Assembly: GCA_021732665.1 (NCBI GenBank)
Contig: JAKFUL010000020.1
Coordinates: 1 to 53,479 of the forward strand
Reading direction: 5' to 3'
DNA length: 53,479 bases
From: Acetobacteraceae bacterium
GTDB lineage: Bacteria > Pseudomonadota > Alphaproteobacteria > Acetobacterales > Acetobacteraceae
Shown here: piece by piece, positions 27,336 to 34,840 of the stretch
Numbering within the stretch: position 1 is the stretch's first letter
Layout of the letters: every line of letters starts with the position of its first letter
Notes under the pieces: model-generated
The model's input: only the letters and a program-made list of their open reading frames with translations
The model's database searches: none
Told to the model about the DNA's origin: nothing
Made by a program: the position numbers and the translations under genes

Positions 27336-27899
27336 TCAGGCGTCCTTCTTTTTGCGGGCGAAGCCCACGACCTTGTCCGTCACTTCGAGGAACCGGGTGA
27401 CCCGCGCACCGAGTGCCAGCAGGGTCTGCAATCTTTCGGTTTCCAGTTTGCGAATGTCGTCATACCAATTGGTCAGGCTTTCGATCATGCCGTGCATTTC
27501 GGCCATGCGGGCCTGGGCATGCGCGTCCTCGGGCGTCACCGCCTGTTGCATCAGCAATTCGCGCAGCACCGAAAGGGTCGGATCGACCTCGCGCTTTTTC
27601 CGCTCCTCCGCCAGCACGCGCAGGATCTGCCAGACATCCTCGGGGGTGGTGAAATGGTCGCGCCGGTCATCGGGCAAATGGCGCAGCAGCACCAGGTTCC
27701 AGGTCTGCAACTCGCGCAAGCCCATCGAGACGTTGGAGCGCGAGACGCCCAGGGCATCGACGATGGCATCGGCGTGCAAGGGCTCGGGCGCGAGATAGAG
27801 CAGCGCGTAGATCTGCCCCACCGTGCGGTTGATGCCCCAGCGGGAGCCCATTTCGCCGAAATGCAGCACGAAGGATTGCGCGAGGGGTGAGAGTTTCAT
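27336..27899 (-). CDS. GbsR/MarR-type transcriptional regulator
   Basis: A 187-residue winged-helix regulator of the GbsR group. The helix-turn-helix spans about residues 38-75 (LHADAIVDALGVSRSNVSMG, then LRELQTWNLVLLRHLPDDRR), with a long dimerising helical tail (MAEMHGMIESLTNWYDDIRKL). The ATG at 27899 is preferred; an in-frame GTG sits three bases earlier. A near-perfect palindrome lies just upstream at 27911-27930. Gene order gbsR-cioA-cioB with three-base gaps suggests it controls the bd oxidase and itself. The inducing signal is unknown. Confidence 0.88.
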   Translation of the reverse strand: MKLSPLAQSFVLHFGEMGSRWGINRTVGQIYALLYLAPEPLHADAIVDALGVSRSNVSMGLRELQTWNLVLLRHLPDDRRDHFTTPEDVWQILRVLAEERKKREVDPTLSVLRELLMQQAVTPEDAHAQARMAEMHGMIESLTNWYDDIRKLETERLQTLLALGARVTRFLEVTDKVVGFARKKKDA

Positions 27900-27910
27900 C
27901 ACGTTCAGCC

Positions 27911-27930
27911 ATTTCAGTGATGACTGAAAT
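27911..27930. promoter_or_regulatory. palindromic operator in front of gbsR-cioAB
   Basis: ATTTCAGT and ACTGAAAT are perfect 8-base inverted arms around the centre GATG. The site ends on the first base of the glycosyltransferase stop codon (27930-27932) and lies 11 bases before the regulator ATG. It is AT-rich against a GC-rich background, which makes chance unlikely. Binding by the GbsR-type protein itself is inferred. Confidence 0.7.
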
Positions 27931-29096
27931 TACGGTCGGTGCGGCCTTTCCGCAATGCCGGCCAGGAAATTTTCCACCGCGGCGAAATGCGTGGCCCAGT
28001 CGCCCGGCCGCCAATCCGCCATGCGGGCGATCTGCGCCGCGCGGGCCGCGCTGTCGGGCGCGGCATAGGTGCCGATCATCGCGCCCCAGCCGGTGACGTC
28101 ATCGGGCGCCAGGTATTCCGGAACCGCCCCGCCAAGCTCACGCAGCACGGCGATGTCCGAGCAGATGACCGGCACGCCCGCCGCCAGCGCCTCGGCCACC
28201 GGGATGCCATAGCCCTCGGCCCTGGTCGGCAGCAGCAGCGCCCGGGCGCCCGCCAGCAGCCCGGCCAGCTCGGCATCCGTGCAATGGCCGCGCTCCTCGA
28301 TCACGCCGCGGAACTGGCCGGCATCGAGCCTGGCCAGGGTTTTTGTCGCGCCAAAGCTGCGCCGGCCGACCAGCACCAGCCGCGGCGCATCGGCGCCCAG
28401 CCCCTGCCAGACATCAAGCAGCAGCGCGTGGTTCTTGCGCTTCTCGACCGTGGCGACGCAGAGGAAATAGGGCGCGGTGGCCGGCGGCGGTGTGGCCCAC
28501 GGCGGCAGGTCCAACCCCAGCCCGGCCACCAGAATGGGCGGCGGCGGCGCGCCGCGCGCCGCCAGGAAGGCCAGCAGCGAGCCGCGCACGGCCTGGCTGA
28601 ACACCAGCACCCCATCGGCCTGCCGCGCCACCTCGCGCAGCCGCAGCCAGGTCAGCGCCCGTTGCAGCAGCCGCGTGGTGTCGGGGTGTTCCAGCGGGAT
28701 GAGATCATGCAGGGCGGGCATGAAACGCGCGCCCTGGCGCCGCAGCGCCGCAATCGCACGGCCGCGCTGCAAGCCGTGATGGGCGATGATGCTGAACACC
28801 GCGCCCGGCCGCGCCGCCACCGCCAGCAGATTTCGATGCGCGGGGTGAATGCGCCCCAGCACCGGCGCCACGGCCGCCGGCCCGCCTGGCAGCGCATCGA
28901 GCAGCGCCGCCACCTCCTCCCGCGCGATCAGGCCGAAGCGGCCCCGGCGGTCAGTGCCGGCGAAATGCCCGTCCGGCCGGCCCAGCACATGGCGGGCATA
29001 GGCCAGCTCCACCCGCTCCATCCCGCTCGGCCGGCCGCGATGGGCGGAGGCGAGCAGGCGGGAGATCTCCAGGATCCAGGGCGGCGCCCCGGACAT
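27930..29096 (-). CDS. glycosyltransferase, GT4-type
   Basis: A 388-residue cytosolic GT-B glycosyltransferase. The donor-binding half shows YFLCVATVEKRKNHALLLDV, PRLVLVGRRSFGATKTLARL, HCTDAELAGLLAGARALLLP and the E-x7-E signature EGYGIPVAEALAAGVPV near residues 300-316. The N-terminal acceptor domain includes ERVELAYARHVLG and ARFMPALHDLIPLEHP, a context seen in O-antigen and exopolysaccharide enzymes. It follows the peroxiredoxin gene by nine bases. Sugar and acceptor unknown. Confidence 0.85.
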   Translation of the reverse strand: MSGAPPWILEISRLLASAHRGRPSGMERVELAYARHVLGRPDGHFAGTDRRGRFGLIAREEVAALLDALPGGPAAVAPVLGRIHPAHRNLLAVAARPGAVFSIIAHHGLQRGRAIAALRRQGARFMPALHDLIPLEHPDTTRLLQRALTWLRLREVARQADGVLVFSQAVRGSLLAFLAARGAPPPPILVAGLGLDLPPWATPPPATAPYFLCVATVEKRKNHALLLDVWQGLGADAPRLVLVGRRSFGATKTLARLDAGQFRGVIEERGHCTDAELAGLLAGARALLLPTRAEGYGIPVAEALAAGVPVICSDIAVLRELGGAVPEYLAPDDVTGWGAMIGTYAAPDSAARAAQIARMADWRPGDWATHFAAVENFLAGIAERPHRP

Positions 29097-29105
29097 GCCC
29101 GAGGC

Positions 29106-29588
29106 TCAGAGCGCGGCCAGGACGGCCTCGGCGCGGCTGACCTCGAAGGCGCCGGGGGCCTCGACGGCGATATGGCTGACCTTGCCTGCCTTCACCACCA
29201 TGGCGAAGCGCTGGCAGCGGATGCCCAGGCCGCGCGCCGTCAGGTCCAGCTCCAGCCCCAGCGCCTTGGTGAAGGCGGCGGCGCCATCGGCCAGCATCAC
29301 CACATCCTCGCCCACGCCCTGGTCGCGGCCCCAGGCGCCCATGACGAAGGCATCGTTGACCGACATGCAGACCACGGCGTCCACGCCCTTGGCGCGGAAC
29401 TCGGCGGCGAGGGTCACGAAGCCGGGCAGGTGCTTGGCCGAGCAGGTGGGGGTGAAGGCGCCAGGCACGCCGAACACCACAACGGTCTTGCCCCCGAACA
29501 GCTCATCGGTGCCGATTTCCTTCGGCCCTTCCGCCGTGCCCTGCATCAGCTTCATGCTGGGGATGCTGTCGCCGACCTGGATGCTCAT
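29106..29588 (-). CDS. peroxiredoxin, Prx5 (1-Cys) type
   Basis: A 160-residue thiol peroxidase that reduces hydrogen or organic peroxides. The peroxidatic cysteine is C49 in VFGVPGAFTPTCSAKHLPGF. The Prx5 pattern continues with VVCMSVNDAFVMGAWGRDQG and the resolving context LTARGLGIRCQRFAMVV. No N-terminal export signal, so it acts in the cytosol. It starts 104 bases from the divergent yqgE gene and shares a transcript with the following glycosyltransferase. Confidence 0.94.
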   Translation of the reverse strand: MSIQVGDSIPSMKLMQGTAEGPKEIGTDELFGGKTVVVFGVPGAFTPTCSAKHLPGFVTLAAEFRAKGVDAVVCMSVNDAFVMGAWGRDQGVGEDVVMLADGAAAFTKALGLELDLTARGLGIRCQRFAMVVKAGKVSHIAVEAPGAFEVSRAEAVLAAL

Positions 29589-29692
29589 GGGATACCCTCC
29601 TGAATGAAGTCTGCGATGTAGCGCCGGGCGCGGCCCCTGTCATCGGGGCCGATCTTCTTGCGCCCCGGCCCCGGCGACGCCATGTTCGCGCG

Positions 29693-30319
29693 ATGGCCAG
29701 GAAAGCTCCGGGGCGGCGCAAGCCTGTTCGCCCCCCAAAAGATGCCGCGGGCGATTGGCTGGGGGCCGAGTGGCTGACCGGCCAATTGCTCATCGCCATG
29801 CCGAGCATGCGCGACCCGCGCTTCGCCCAGAGCGTCATCTGCCTTTGCGCCCATTCCGAGGATGGGGCGATGGGCCTCGTTCTGAACCGCCCGCTGGAGA
29901 AGCTGAGCTTCACCGCGCTGCTCAAGCAGCTCGGCGTGGCGCCGGTGCCGCCGGCGCGATCCTTGCGGATGCTGGCCGGTGGCCCGGTGGATGGCGGCCG
30001 CGGCTTCGTGCTGCATTCAGGCGAATGGTCCACCGAGGGCACGATCGATGTCGACAGCCAGACCCGGCTGACCTCGTCCATCGATGTGCTGCGGGCGGTG
30101 GCGCAGGGCGGCGGCCCGCGCGACTGCATCCTGGCGCTGGGCTATGCCGGCTGGGGGCCGGGCCAGCTGGAGGATGAGATCGCCGCCAATTCCTGGCTGA
30201 GCGTGCCGCTGGACGAGACCCTGCTCTACGGCACGAAGCCCGAGGACACCTGGCGGCTGGCGCTGGCCAAGCTGAAGGTGGACCCGCTGCTGTTGAGCGG
30301 GGCGGCGGGGCGGGCCTGA
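29693..30319 (+). CDS. yqgE: YqgE/AlgH family protein
   Basis: A 208-residue member of the UPF0301 family, whose molecular role is unsettled. Typical stretches are LTGQLLIAMPSMRDPRFAQS, CAHSEDGAMGLVLNRPLE, AGGPVDGGRGFVLHS and GYAGWGPGQLEDEIAANSWL. The N-terminal extension (ARKAPGRRKPVRPPKDAAGD) is basic and probably disordered. Cytosolic. The ATG at 29693 is in frame with the conserved core; an ATG at 29682 is not. Confidence 0.93.
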   Translation: MARKAPGRRKPVRPPKDAAGDWLGAEWLTGQLLIAMPSMRDPRFAQSVICLCAHSEDGAMGLVLNRPLEKLSFTALLKQLGVAPVPPARSLRMLAGGPVDGGRGFVLHSGEWSTEGTIDVDSQTRLTSSIDVLRAVAQGGGPRDCILALGYAGWGPGQLEDEIAANSWLSVPLDETLLYGTKPEDTWRLALAKLKVDPLLLSGAAGRA

Positions 30320-30349
30320 GCGCCACGCAACTTTCCCGGCCAAGTCACG

Positions 30350-30375
30350 TTCTCCTGCTGTTCAACACAGGAGAA
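30350..30375 (+). promoter_or_regulatory. hairpin covering the ribosome site of the small lipoprotein gene
   Basis: TTCTCCTG (30350-30357) and CAGGAGAA (30368-30375) form a perfect 8-base stem with a 10-base loop. The right arm contains AGGAG, the Shine-Dalgarno site for the ATG at 30381. In RNA this stem would mask ribosome binding, so translation may depend on melting, a protein or a small RNA. Confidence 0.6.
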
Positions 30376-30380
30376 AACCG

Positions 30381-30545
30381 ATGCGCATTCAAATGCTTAT
30401 TCCCGTCCTCGCGGCAATGGGCCTGGCCGGCTGCACTGTCAACAACCCGGCCCCCAGCCCGGCCGGCTTCGTCGCGGTGCCCACGCCCGCGGCCACGGTG
30501 ATCACCACCCAGCCGCTGGCGCCCTCCGCGGTGATCCTGCGGTAG
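30381..30545 (+). CDS. very small lipoprotein (54 residues)
   Basis: A 54-residue predicted lipoprotein too short for most gene callers. A hydrophobic leader MRIQMLIPVLAAMGLAGC ends in the lipobox LAGC, with lipidation at C18. The 36-residue mature part is rich in proline, alanine, valine and threonine, and probably unstructured. A good ribosome site (AGGAG, 30369-30373) sits at normal spacing. It stands between yqgE and a convergent secreted-protein gene. Function unknown; small lipoproteins of this type are often envelope- or stress-related. Confidence 0.7.
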   Translation: MRIQMLIPVLAAMGLAGCTVNNPAPSPAGFVAVPTPAATVITTQPLAPSAVILR

Positions 30546-30547
30546 TT

Positions 30548-30907
30548 CTACCGGCAGCCGTCGCGCTCCAGCGCCTCGCGGGCCAGGCCGGCATGCACCG
30601 CGGTCTGGTCGAAGCTGGCGCGAATGGCGCTGGCGGCGTTGTGCGAGGCGGCACCCTCGGCCATGCGGACGGGCTCGGGCAGCATGCCGGCCAGGCGCGG
30701 GCAGCCACAGCGGGCGAAGGCCGCGCGGGCGGTCTCCAGCCCGGCCGCGATCGCCAGGGCCGCCTCACGCCCGGCCACCAGCCCGGTCACCGGCGCCGCC
30801 AGCGCCTGCTGCGCCGCACGCAGGGCGTTCACCCCCTCGCCATAATCGCAGAACGGCCGCTGCGCCGCGGCGGGCGTGGCCAGGACCAACGCGATCAGCC
30901 ACCACAT
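30548..30907 (-). CDS. small secreted hypothetical protein
   Basis: A 119-residue protein beginning MWWLIALVLATPAAAQRPFC, a signal peptide cleaved after AAAQ or nearby. The mature part is helical with four cysteines (FCDYGEG, RCGCPRL, DGCR), which could form two disulfides in the periplasm. Family not recognised. The start overlaps the pseudouridine-synthase gene by 13 bases, so it is the last gene of the aminotransferase-rluA group. Its stop is two bases from the convergent small lipoprotein gene. Confidence 0.65.
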   Translation of the reverse strand: MWWLIALVLATPAAAQRPFCDYGEGVNALRAAQQALAAPVTGLVAGREAALAIAAGLETARAAFARCGCPRLAGMLPEPVRMAEGAASHNAASAIRASFDQTAVHAGLAREALERDGCR

Positions 30908-31527
30908 CTGGCGATCTCCGCACGCATATGTCCCGGCACCGGTGCGGTCACGTCGATGCCCGGAAGCTGGATGCGCCGCGCCAGCAGCCGCATGGCGCCC
31001 GCGCCGCCGCCATAGCGCCCATCGCCCAGGATGGGGTGGCCGAGATGCCGGGCATGGGCGCGCAATTGATGGGTGCGTCCCGTCAACGGGCGGAATTCCA
31101 CCCAGCTCAGCCCCTCCGCGCGGCCGAGCATGCGCCAGAGCGTGCGGGCGGCCTGGCCCTTCGCATCCACCACCATGCGCCAGCCATCGCGCGCGGTGCT
31201 GGTCTTCAGCAGGGGGGCGGTGACCTCGCCACTCTCGCCCGGCAGGTCGCCCACCAGCAGCGCCCAGTAGGTTTTCCGCGCCTCGCCGCGGGCGAAATAC
31301 CCGCCCAGTTCGGCCAGCGCCGGCCTGGTGCGGCCCAGCACCAGGCAGCCCGCGGTGTCCTGATCGAGCCGATGCGCCGGCTGGGGCAGATGGCGCTTGC
31401 CCATTTGGAGCGCGGGCAGATGCGCCTCCAGGCTCGGCCCGCCCGAGGGGCCGGCATGCACCGCGAGGCCCGCCGGCTTGTCGATCACCAGCACGGTGTC
31501 GGACTGGAACAGGATATTGGGTGTCAC
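30895..31527 (-). CDS. RluA-family pseudouridine synthase
   Basis: A 210-residue enzyme isomerising uridine to pseudouridine in RNA. The catalytic aspartate is D55 in the HRLDQDTAG motif. Further conserved parts are LVIDKPAGLAVHAGPSGG at the start and EFRPLTGRTHQLRAHARHLG with HPILGDGRYGG near residues 148-180. There is no S4 domain, so this is a short RluA/TruC-type protein, and the target (rRNA or tRNA) cannot be assigned. The start overlaps the aminotransferase stop (ATGA). Confidence 0.92.
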   Translation of the reverse strand: MTPNILFQSDTVLVIDKPAGLAVHAGPSGGPSLEAHLPALQMGKRHLPQPAHRLDQDTAGCLVLGRTRPALAELGGYFARGEARKTYWALLVGDLPGESGEVTAPLLKTSTARDGWRMVVDAKGQAARTLWRMLGRAEGLSWVEFRPLTGRTHQLRAHARHLGHPILGDGRYGGGAGAMRLLARRIQLPGIDVTAPVPGHMRAEIARCGG

Positions 31528-32384
31528 ACCAGTTTCGGCGTGGTTTCCATCCAGTTGAAATACAGCTCGCGCGCCTTCGTCGTCAGCGGCCCGATCTGCA
31601 TGTCGCGGCCATTGTAGCGGGTGCAGGGCTGCACCTTGGCGTAATTGCCGGTGGAGAAGATCTCGTCGGCATCCTCGAGTTCGGCGGCACTCACCGCGCG
31701 CTCCTCCACCACAATGCCGGCCTCGCGGAACAACCCAAGGACGCGCTTGCGGGTGATGCCGGCCAGGAAGGTGTGGTTGGCGACCGGCGTCACCGCAACC
31801 CCGTTCTTGCCGAACCAGAGATTGGCCGCGCTGAACTCCGCCACATTGCCCGCCGGGTCCATCATCACCGCCGCATCGGCGCCGCGCTCGGCCACCCAGG
31901 CATTGGCGCGGGCGCCATTGGGGTAGAGGCAGGCGGCCTTGGCGTCGGTCGGCGCCATGTCCTGCGCGGCGCGGCGGAAGGGCGCCATCATGGCCGAGAA
32001 GCCGGCCCAGGCGGGCAGGGGCGCGTCATAGATCGCCAGGATGAAATCGGTGCTGGACGGGTCCGGCCGCGCCGCACCCAGGCCCTTTCGGATGAAGAAC
32101 ATCGGGCGAACGTAAAGCTCGGCCTGCGGCCCCATGCGGCGGATGCCCTCCTGGCACAGCGCCTCGATCTCGGCCGCGGTCTTTGTCGGCCGCATGCCCA
32201 GGGCGAGGGCGGAGCGGATGCAGCGGGCGCAATGGAGGTCCAGGTCCGGCGCGTAGCCGCGCAGGGCGCGCGCGCCATCAAAAATCACCGAGCCGAGCCA
32301 GAAGGCGTGGTCCATGGGGCCGAGCACCTTCGGCTCTTCGGAAAACCATTCGCCGCCATACCAATACACGCCCGCCATGGTCAT
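31524..32384 (-). CDS. class IV aminotransferase, branched-chain type
   Basis: A 286-residue PLP enzyme of fold type IV (branched-chain amino acid or D-amino acid aminotransferase group). The PLP lysine is K149 (PTDAKAACLYPNGARA), and the cofactor-binding glutamate lies in GNVAEFSAANLWFGKNG. The N-terminal GSVIFDGARALRGYAPDLD fits the family. Substrate specificity is not certain, so no symbol is given. The next ATG, six bases downstream, is an alternative start. It lies 30 bases after the GntR gene on the same strand. Confidence 0.88.
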   Translation of the reverse strand: MTMAGVYWYGGEWFSEEPKVLGPMDHAFWLGSVIFDGARALRGYAPDLDLHCARCIRSALALGMRPTKTAAEIEALCQEGIRRMGPQAELYVRPMFFIRKGLGAARPDPSSTDFILAIYDAPLPAWAGFSAMMAPFRRAAQDMAPTDAKAACLYPNGARANAWVAERGADAAVMMDPAGNVAEFSAANLWFGKNGVAVTPVANHTFLAGITRKRVLGLFREAGIVVEERAVSAAELEDADEIFSTGNYAKVQPCTRYNGRDMQIGPLTTKARELYFNWMETTPKLV

Positions 32385-32414
32385 CGCTCCTTGCCAGGGC
32401 AGGGGTGTGCCACG

Positions 32415-33128
32415 TCAGGCCCGGCTGTTGAAGTAGGCCAGGCTGGTCGTGTCGGCCCAGGCCAGGCGCAGTTCCACCGGCTTGCCATCGACGGCGAAGG
32501 CCACGCGTTCGATCATCAGCACCGGGCTGGCCGCGGCCAGGCCCAGTCGGGACGCGATGCGGGCGGGGGCGGCGATCGCGCGGAGTTGTTCCTCGATGCG
32601 GGTCACGCTCAGGCCGAATTCGCGCTGGTAGAGGTCATAGACCGTGCCGGGCCGCCCCGCGAAGCGCTGGCCGTCCAGGCCGGGGAAGAGGGTTTCGGGC
32701 AGCCAGAGCTCCTCCAGCATGGCGGGCTCGCCGGCCAGGCATTGCAAATGGCGGGCGCGCAGAAGGGGCGCGGTCGGCGCCAGGCCCAGCGCGCGGGCCT
32801 GGGCGGGGGTGGCTTTCAGGCGCGCGAAATCGAGGAATTGCGTGTCGGGCAGCAGGGGTCTGCCATCGGCCGGGCGCAGGTGGAAGAAACGAAAACTCCG
32901 CTCCGGCGTATGCCCGGCCACGAAGGTGCCGCGGCCCTGCTGGCGGGTCAGCGCGCCCTCGGCCACCAGCCCGTCGGTGGCCCGGCGGATGGTGCCGATG
33001 GCGCAGCCGAAGCGCTCCGCCAGAAGCTTTTCCGCCGGCAGCGGCGTGCCGGGGGGGAATTCGCCGGCGGCGATCTCGGCGACGATGGCGGCGCGGACCT
33101 GGCGCCAGATCGGGGTCTCCACATTCAT
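32415..33128 (-). CDS. GntR-family regulator (HutC/UTRA type)
   Basis: A 237-residue regulator. The winged helix covers about residues 5-75 (IWRQVRAAIVAEIAAGEFPP, PAEKLLAERFGCAIGTIRRA, LTRQQGRGTFVAGH). The rest is a UTRA ligand-binding domain (LRARHLQCLAGEPAMLEELW, VYDLYQREFGLSVTRIEEQL). The ATG at 33128 gives the normal start, MNVETPIW. It is divergent from the UxaA-type lyase genes, with a palindrome at 33139-33156 between them, so it probably represses that operon and itself. The ligand is likely the lyase substrate or a relative. Confidence 0.9.
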   Translation of the reverse strand: MNVETPIWRQVRAAIVAEIAAGEFPPGTPLPAEKLLAERFGCAIGTIRRATDGLVAEGALTRQQGRGTFVAGHTPERSFRFFHLRPADGRPLLPDTQFLDFARLKATPAQARALGLAPTAPLLRARHLQCLAGEPAMLEELWLPETLFPGLDGQRFAGRPGTVYDLYQREFGLSVTRIEEQLRAIAAPARIASRLGLAAASPVLMIERVAFAVDGKPVELRLAWADTTSLAYFNSRA

Positions 33129-33138
33129 GCAAACATCT

Positions 33139-33156
33139 AGGTCATATAGTTGACCT
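33139..33156. promoter_or_regulatory. palindromic operator between gntR and the UxaA-type operon
   Basis: AGGTCA and TGACCT are perfect inverted arms with a six-base AT-rich centre (TATAGT). The site lies ten bases before the GntR start and overlaps the -35 box of the rightward promoter. A dimeric GntR regulator bound here would block both directions. Confidence 0.65.
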
Positions 33157-33178
33157 GGGTTCAAGCCGGGCCTAGGCT
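33150..33178 (+). promoter_or_regulatory. promoter for the UxaA-type operon
   Basis: TTGACC (33150-33155) and TAGGCT (33173-33178) are separated by 17 bases. The -35 box is close to consensus and the -10 box is weak. An AGGAGGAAAGAG ribosome site stands before the ATG at 33205. Overlap with the palindrome suggests repression. Confidence 0.5.
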
Positions 33179-33204
33179 AGCAGCCACGGACAGGAGGAAA
33201 GAGA

Positions 33205-33489
33205 ATGACAATCCATTTCGTCGTGCATGACGAGGGCGACAGCGTGGGCGTCGTGGTCGTCGAGGGGCTGACCGCCTCCAACCGCATCCAGGGCTGGGTG
33301 ATGGACCAGGACAAGATGATCGATTTCGACGCGAAGTCCGACATCCCCATCGGCCACAAGCTCGCCATCAAGCCGATCAAGGCCGGCGACACCATCATCA
33401 AGTATGGGGTGGATATCGGCAAAGCCATCGCGGATATCGCGCCGGGCGAGCACCTGCACGTCCACAACGTCAAGACCAAGCGCTGGTAA
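33205..33489 (+). CDS. UxaA-family lyase/dehydratase small subunit (SAF domain, SuyA-like)
   Basis: A 94-residue SAF-domain protein, the small part of the altronate/galactarate dehydratase superfamily when encoded as a separate subunit. Key stretches are [40 protein letters not shown] and [16 protein letters not shown]. Split small and large subunits of about 95 and 390 residues are typical of sulfolactate sulfo-lyase (SuyAB), but other hydroxy-acid dehydratases are also split. Cytosolic. The large subunit begins 13 bases after this stop. Confidence 0.88.
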   Translation: MTIHFVVHDEGDSVGVVVVEGLTASNRIQGWVMDQDKMIDFDAKSDIPIGHKLAIKPIKAGDTIIKYGVDIGKAIADIAPGEHLHVHNVKTKRW

Positions 33490-33502
33490 GGGGAGAGACA
33501 CC

Positions 33503-34678
33503 ATGGGTATCAACCTGAAAGGTGCGGCCTTCGAGGGCTGGCGCCGCGAGAATGGCCGCATGGGCGTGCGCAACCACGTCATCATCCTGCCCGTCGACGA
33601 CCTGTCGAACGCGGCCGCCGAGGCGGTGGCGAACAACATCAAGGGTGCGATGGCCATCCCGCACTCCTATGGCCGGCTGCAATTCGGCGCCGATCTGGAC
33701 CTGCATTTCCGCACCCTGATCGGCACCGGCTGCAACCCGAATGTGGCCGGCGTCATCGTCATCGGCATCGAGCCGGGCTGGACCGGCACGATCGTCGAGG
33801 GCATCGCCAAATCCGGCAAGCCGGTCGAGGGTTTCGCCATCGAGCAGAATGGCGACATCAACACGATCGCGAGTGCTTCGCGCGCGGCCTATCGGTTGGT
33901 GAAGCATGCCTCGCGGCTGAAGAAGACGAAGACCGACATCGTCGAGCTTTGGGTCTCCACCAAGTGCGGCGAGAGCGATACGACCTCGGGCCTGGCGAGT
34001 TGCCCCACTGTGGGCAATGCCTTCGACAAGCTGTGGGCCAATGGCAATACGCTGGTCTTCGGCGAAACCTCGGAGATCACCGGCGGTGAGCATCTGGTGG
34101 CGGCGCGCTGCCGCACCCCGGAAATCCGCGACCGCTTCATGTTCATGTTCGACCGCTATCAGGCGCTGATCGAGAAGAACAAGACGAGTGACCTTTCCGA
34201 CAGCCAGCCGACCAAGGGCAATATCGAGGGTGGCCTGACCACCATCGAGGAAAAGGCGCTGGGCAATATCCAGAAAATCGGCAAGCACTGCGTGGTCGAT
34301 GGCGTGCTGGACAAGGCCGAGGACCCCACCCATTCCGGGCTGTGGTTCATGGACAGCTCCTCGGCCGCGGCCGAGATGGTCACGCTCTGCGCGGCCTCCG
34401 GCTATGCCGTGCACTTCTTCCCCACAGGCCAAGGCAATGTCATCGGCAACCCCATCCTGCCCGTCATCAAGCTGACGGCGAATCCGCGGACACAGCGCAC
34501 CATGAGCGAACACATGGACGTGGATGTGACCGGCCTTCTCCAGAAGACCATGAACATGGACGATGCCGGCGAGGCGCTGCTGGATTGCATGCTGCGCACC
34601 GCCGATGGCGAACTCACCGCGGCCGAACTGCTCGGTCACCGCGAATTCTCGCTGACCAGGCTCTACGAAAGCGCGTGA
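33503..34678 (+). CDS. UxaA-family lyase/dehydratase large subunit (SuyB-like)
   Basis: A 391-residue catalytic subunit of the altronate dehydratase superfamily. Conserved stretches are [75 protein letters not shown] and [20 protein letters not shown]. Cysteines in TGCNP, TKCGES and the GLASCPT loop are candidates for metal or Fe-S binding. The ATG at 33503 gives [14 protein letters not shown] sulfolactate sulfo-lyase role (release of sulfite) is plausible from subunit sizes, but no sulfolactate dehydrogenase or sulfite exporter is nearby. A strong hairpin follows. Confidence 0.85.
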   Translation: MGINLKGAAFEGWRRENGRMGVRNHVIILPVDDLSNAAAEAVANNIKGAMAIPHSYGRLQFGADLDLHFRTLIGTGCNPNVAGVIVIGIEPGWTGTIVEGIAKSGKPVEGFAIEQNGDINTIASASRAAYRLVKHASRLKKTKTDIVELWVSTKCGESDTTSGLASCPTVGNAFDKLWANGNTLVFGETSEITGGEHLVAARCRTPEIRDRFMFMFDRYQALIEKNKTSDLSDSQPTKGNIEGGLTTIEEKALGNIQKIGKHCVVDGVLDKAEDPTHSGLWFMDSSSAAAEMVTLCAASGYAVHFFPTGQGNVIGNPILPVIKLTANPRTQRTMSEHMDVDVTGLLQKTMNMDDAGEALLDCMLRTADGELTAAELLGHREFSLTRLYESA

Positions 34679-34684
34679 GGCCAG

Positions 34685-34713
34685 GGCCGGCACGGGAGAC
34701 CCCCGTGCCGGCC
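34685..34713 (+). terminator. strong hairpin terminator after the UxaA-type operon
   Basis: A perfect 12-base GC stem (34685-34696 with 34702-34713) closes a five-base loop, eight bases or fewer after the lyase stop codon. No clear U-run follows, as is common in GC-rich genomes. It insulates pal from the upstream operon. Confidence 0.75.
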
Positions 34714-34718
34714 ACGTA

Positions 34719-34757
34719 TTGCAAGGCTGGGTTGCAATCCGTGACAGGCAATTGCCT
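34719..34757. promoter_or_regulatory. palindrome cluster in the pal upstream region
   Basis: Two copies of the self-complementary TTGCAA (34719-34724, 34732-34737), seven bases apart, are followed by the perfect 12-base palindrome AGGCAATTGCCT (34746-34757). They lie between the terminator and pal in the only AT-richer patch of the gap, and probably mark protein-binding or promoter elements for the pal-to-thiD operon. The regulator is unknown. Confidence 0.45.
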
Positions 34758-34840
34758 TGATTGCGCCACGCTACCCGGCTAGCGGTGTGTGCAGTGCACC
34801 ATAGGCTGAGCCCGTACGGCCGGCCCAACGGAGATTCCCC

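Noticed and set aside
25221..27890. 889-codon rightward open frame over cioB, cioA and gbsR
   Set aside because: Antisense to three well-supported genes, translation dominated by H, Q, R, G and D with no recognisable domain.
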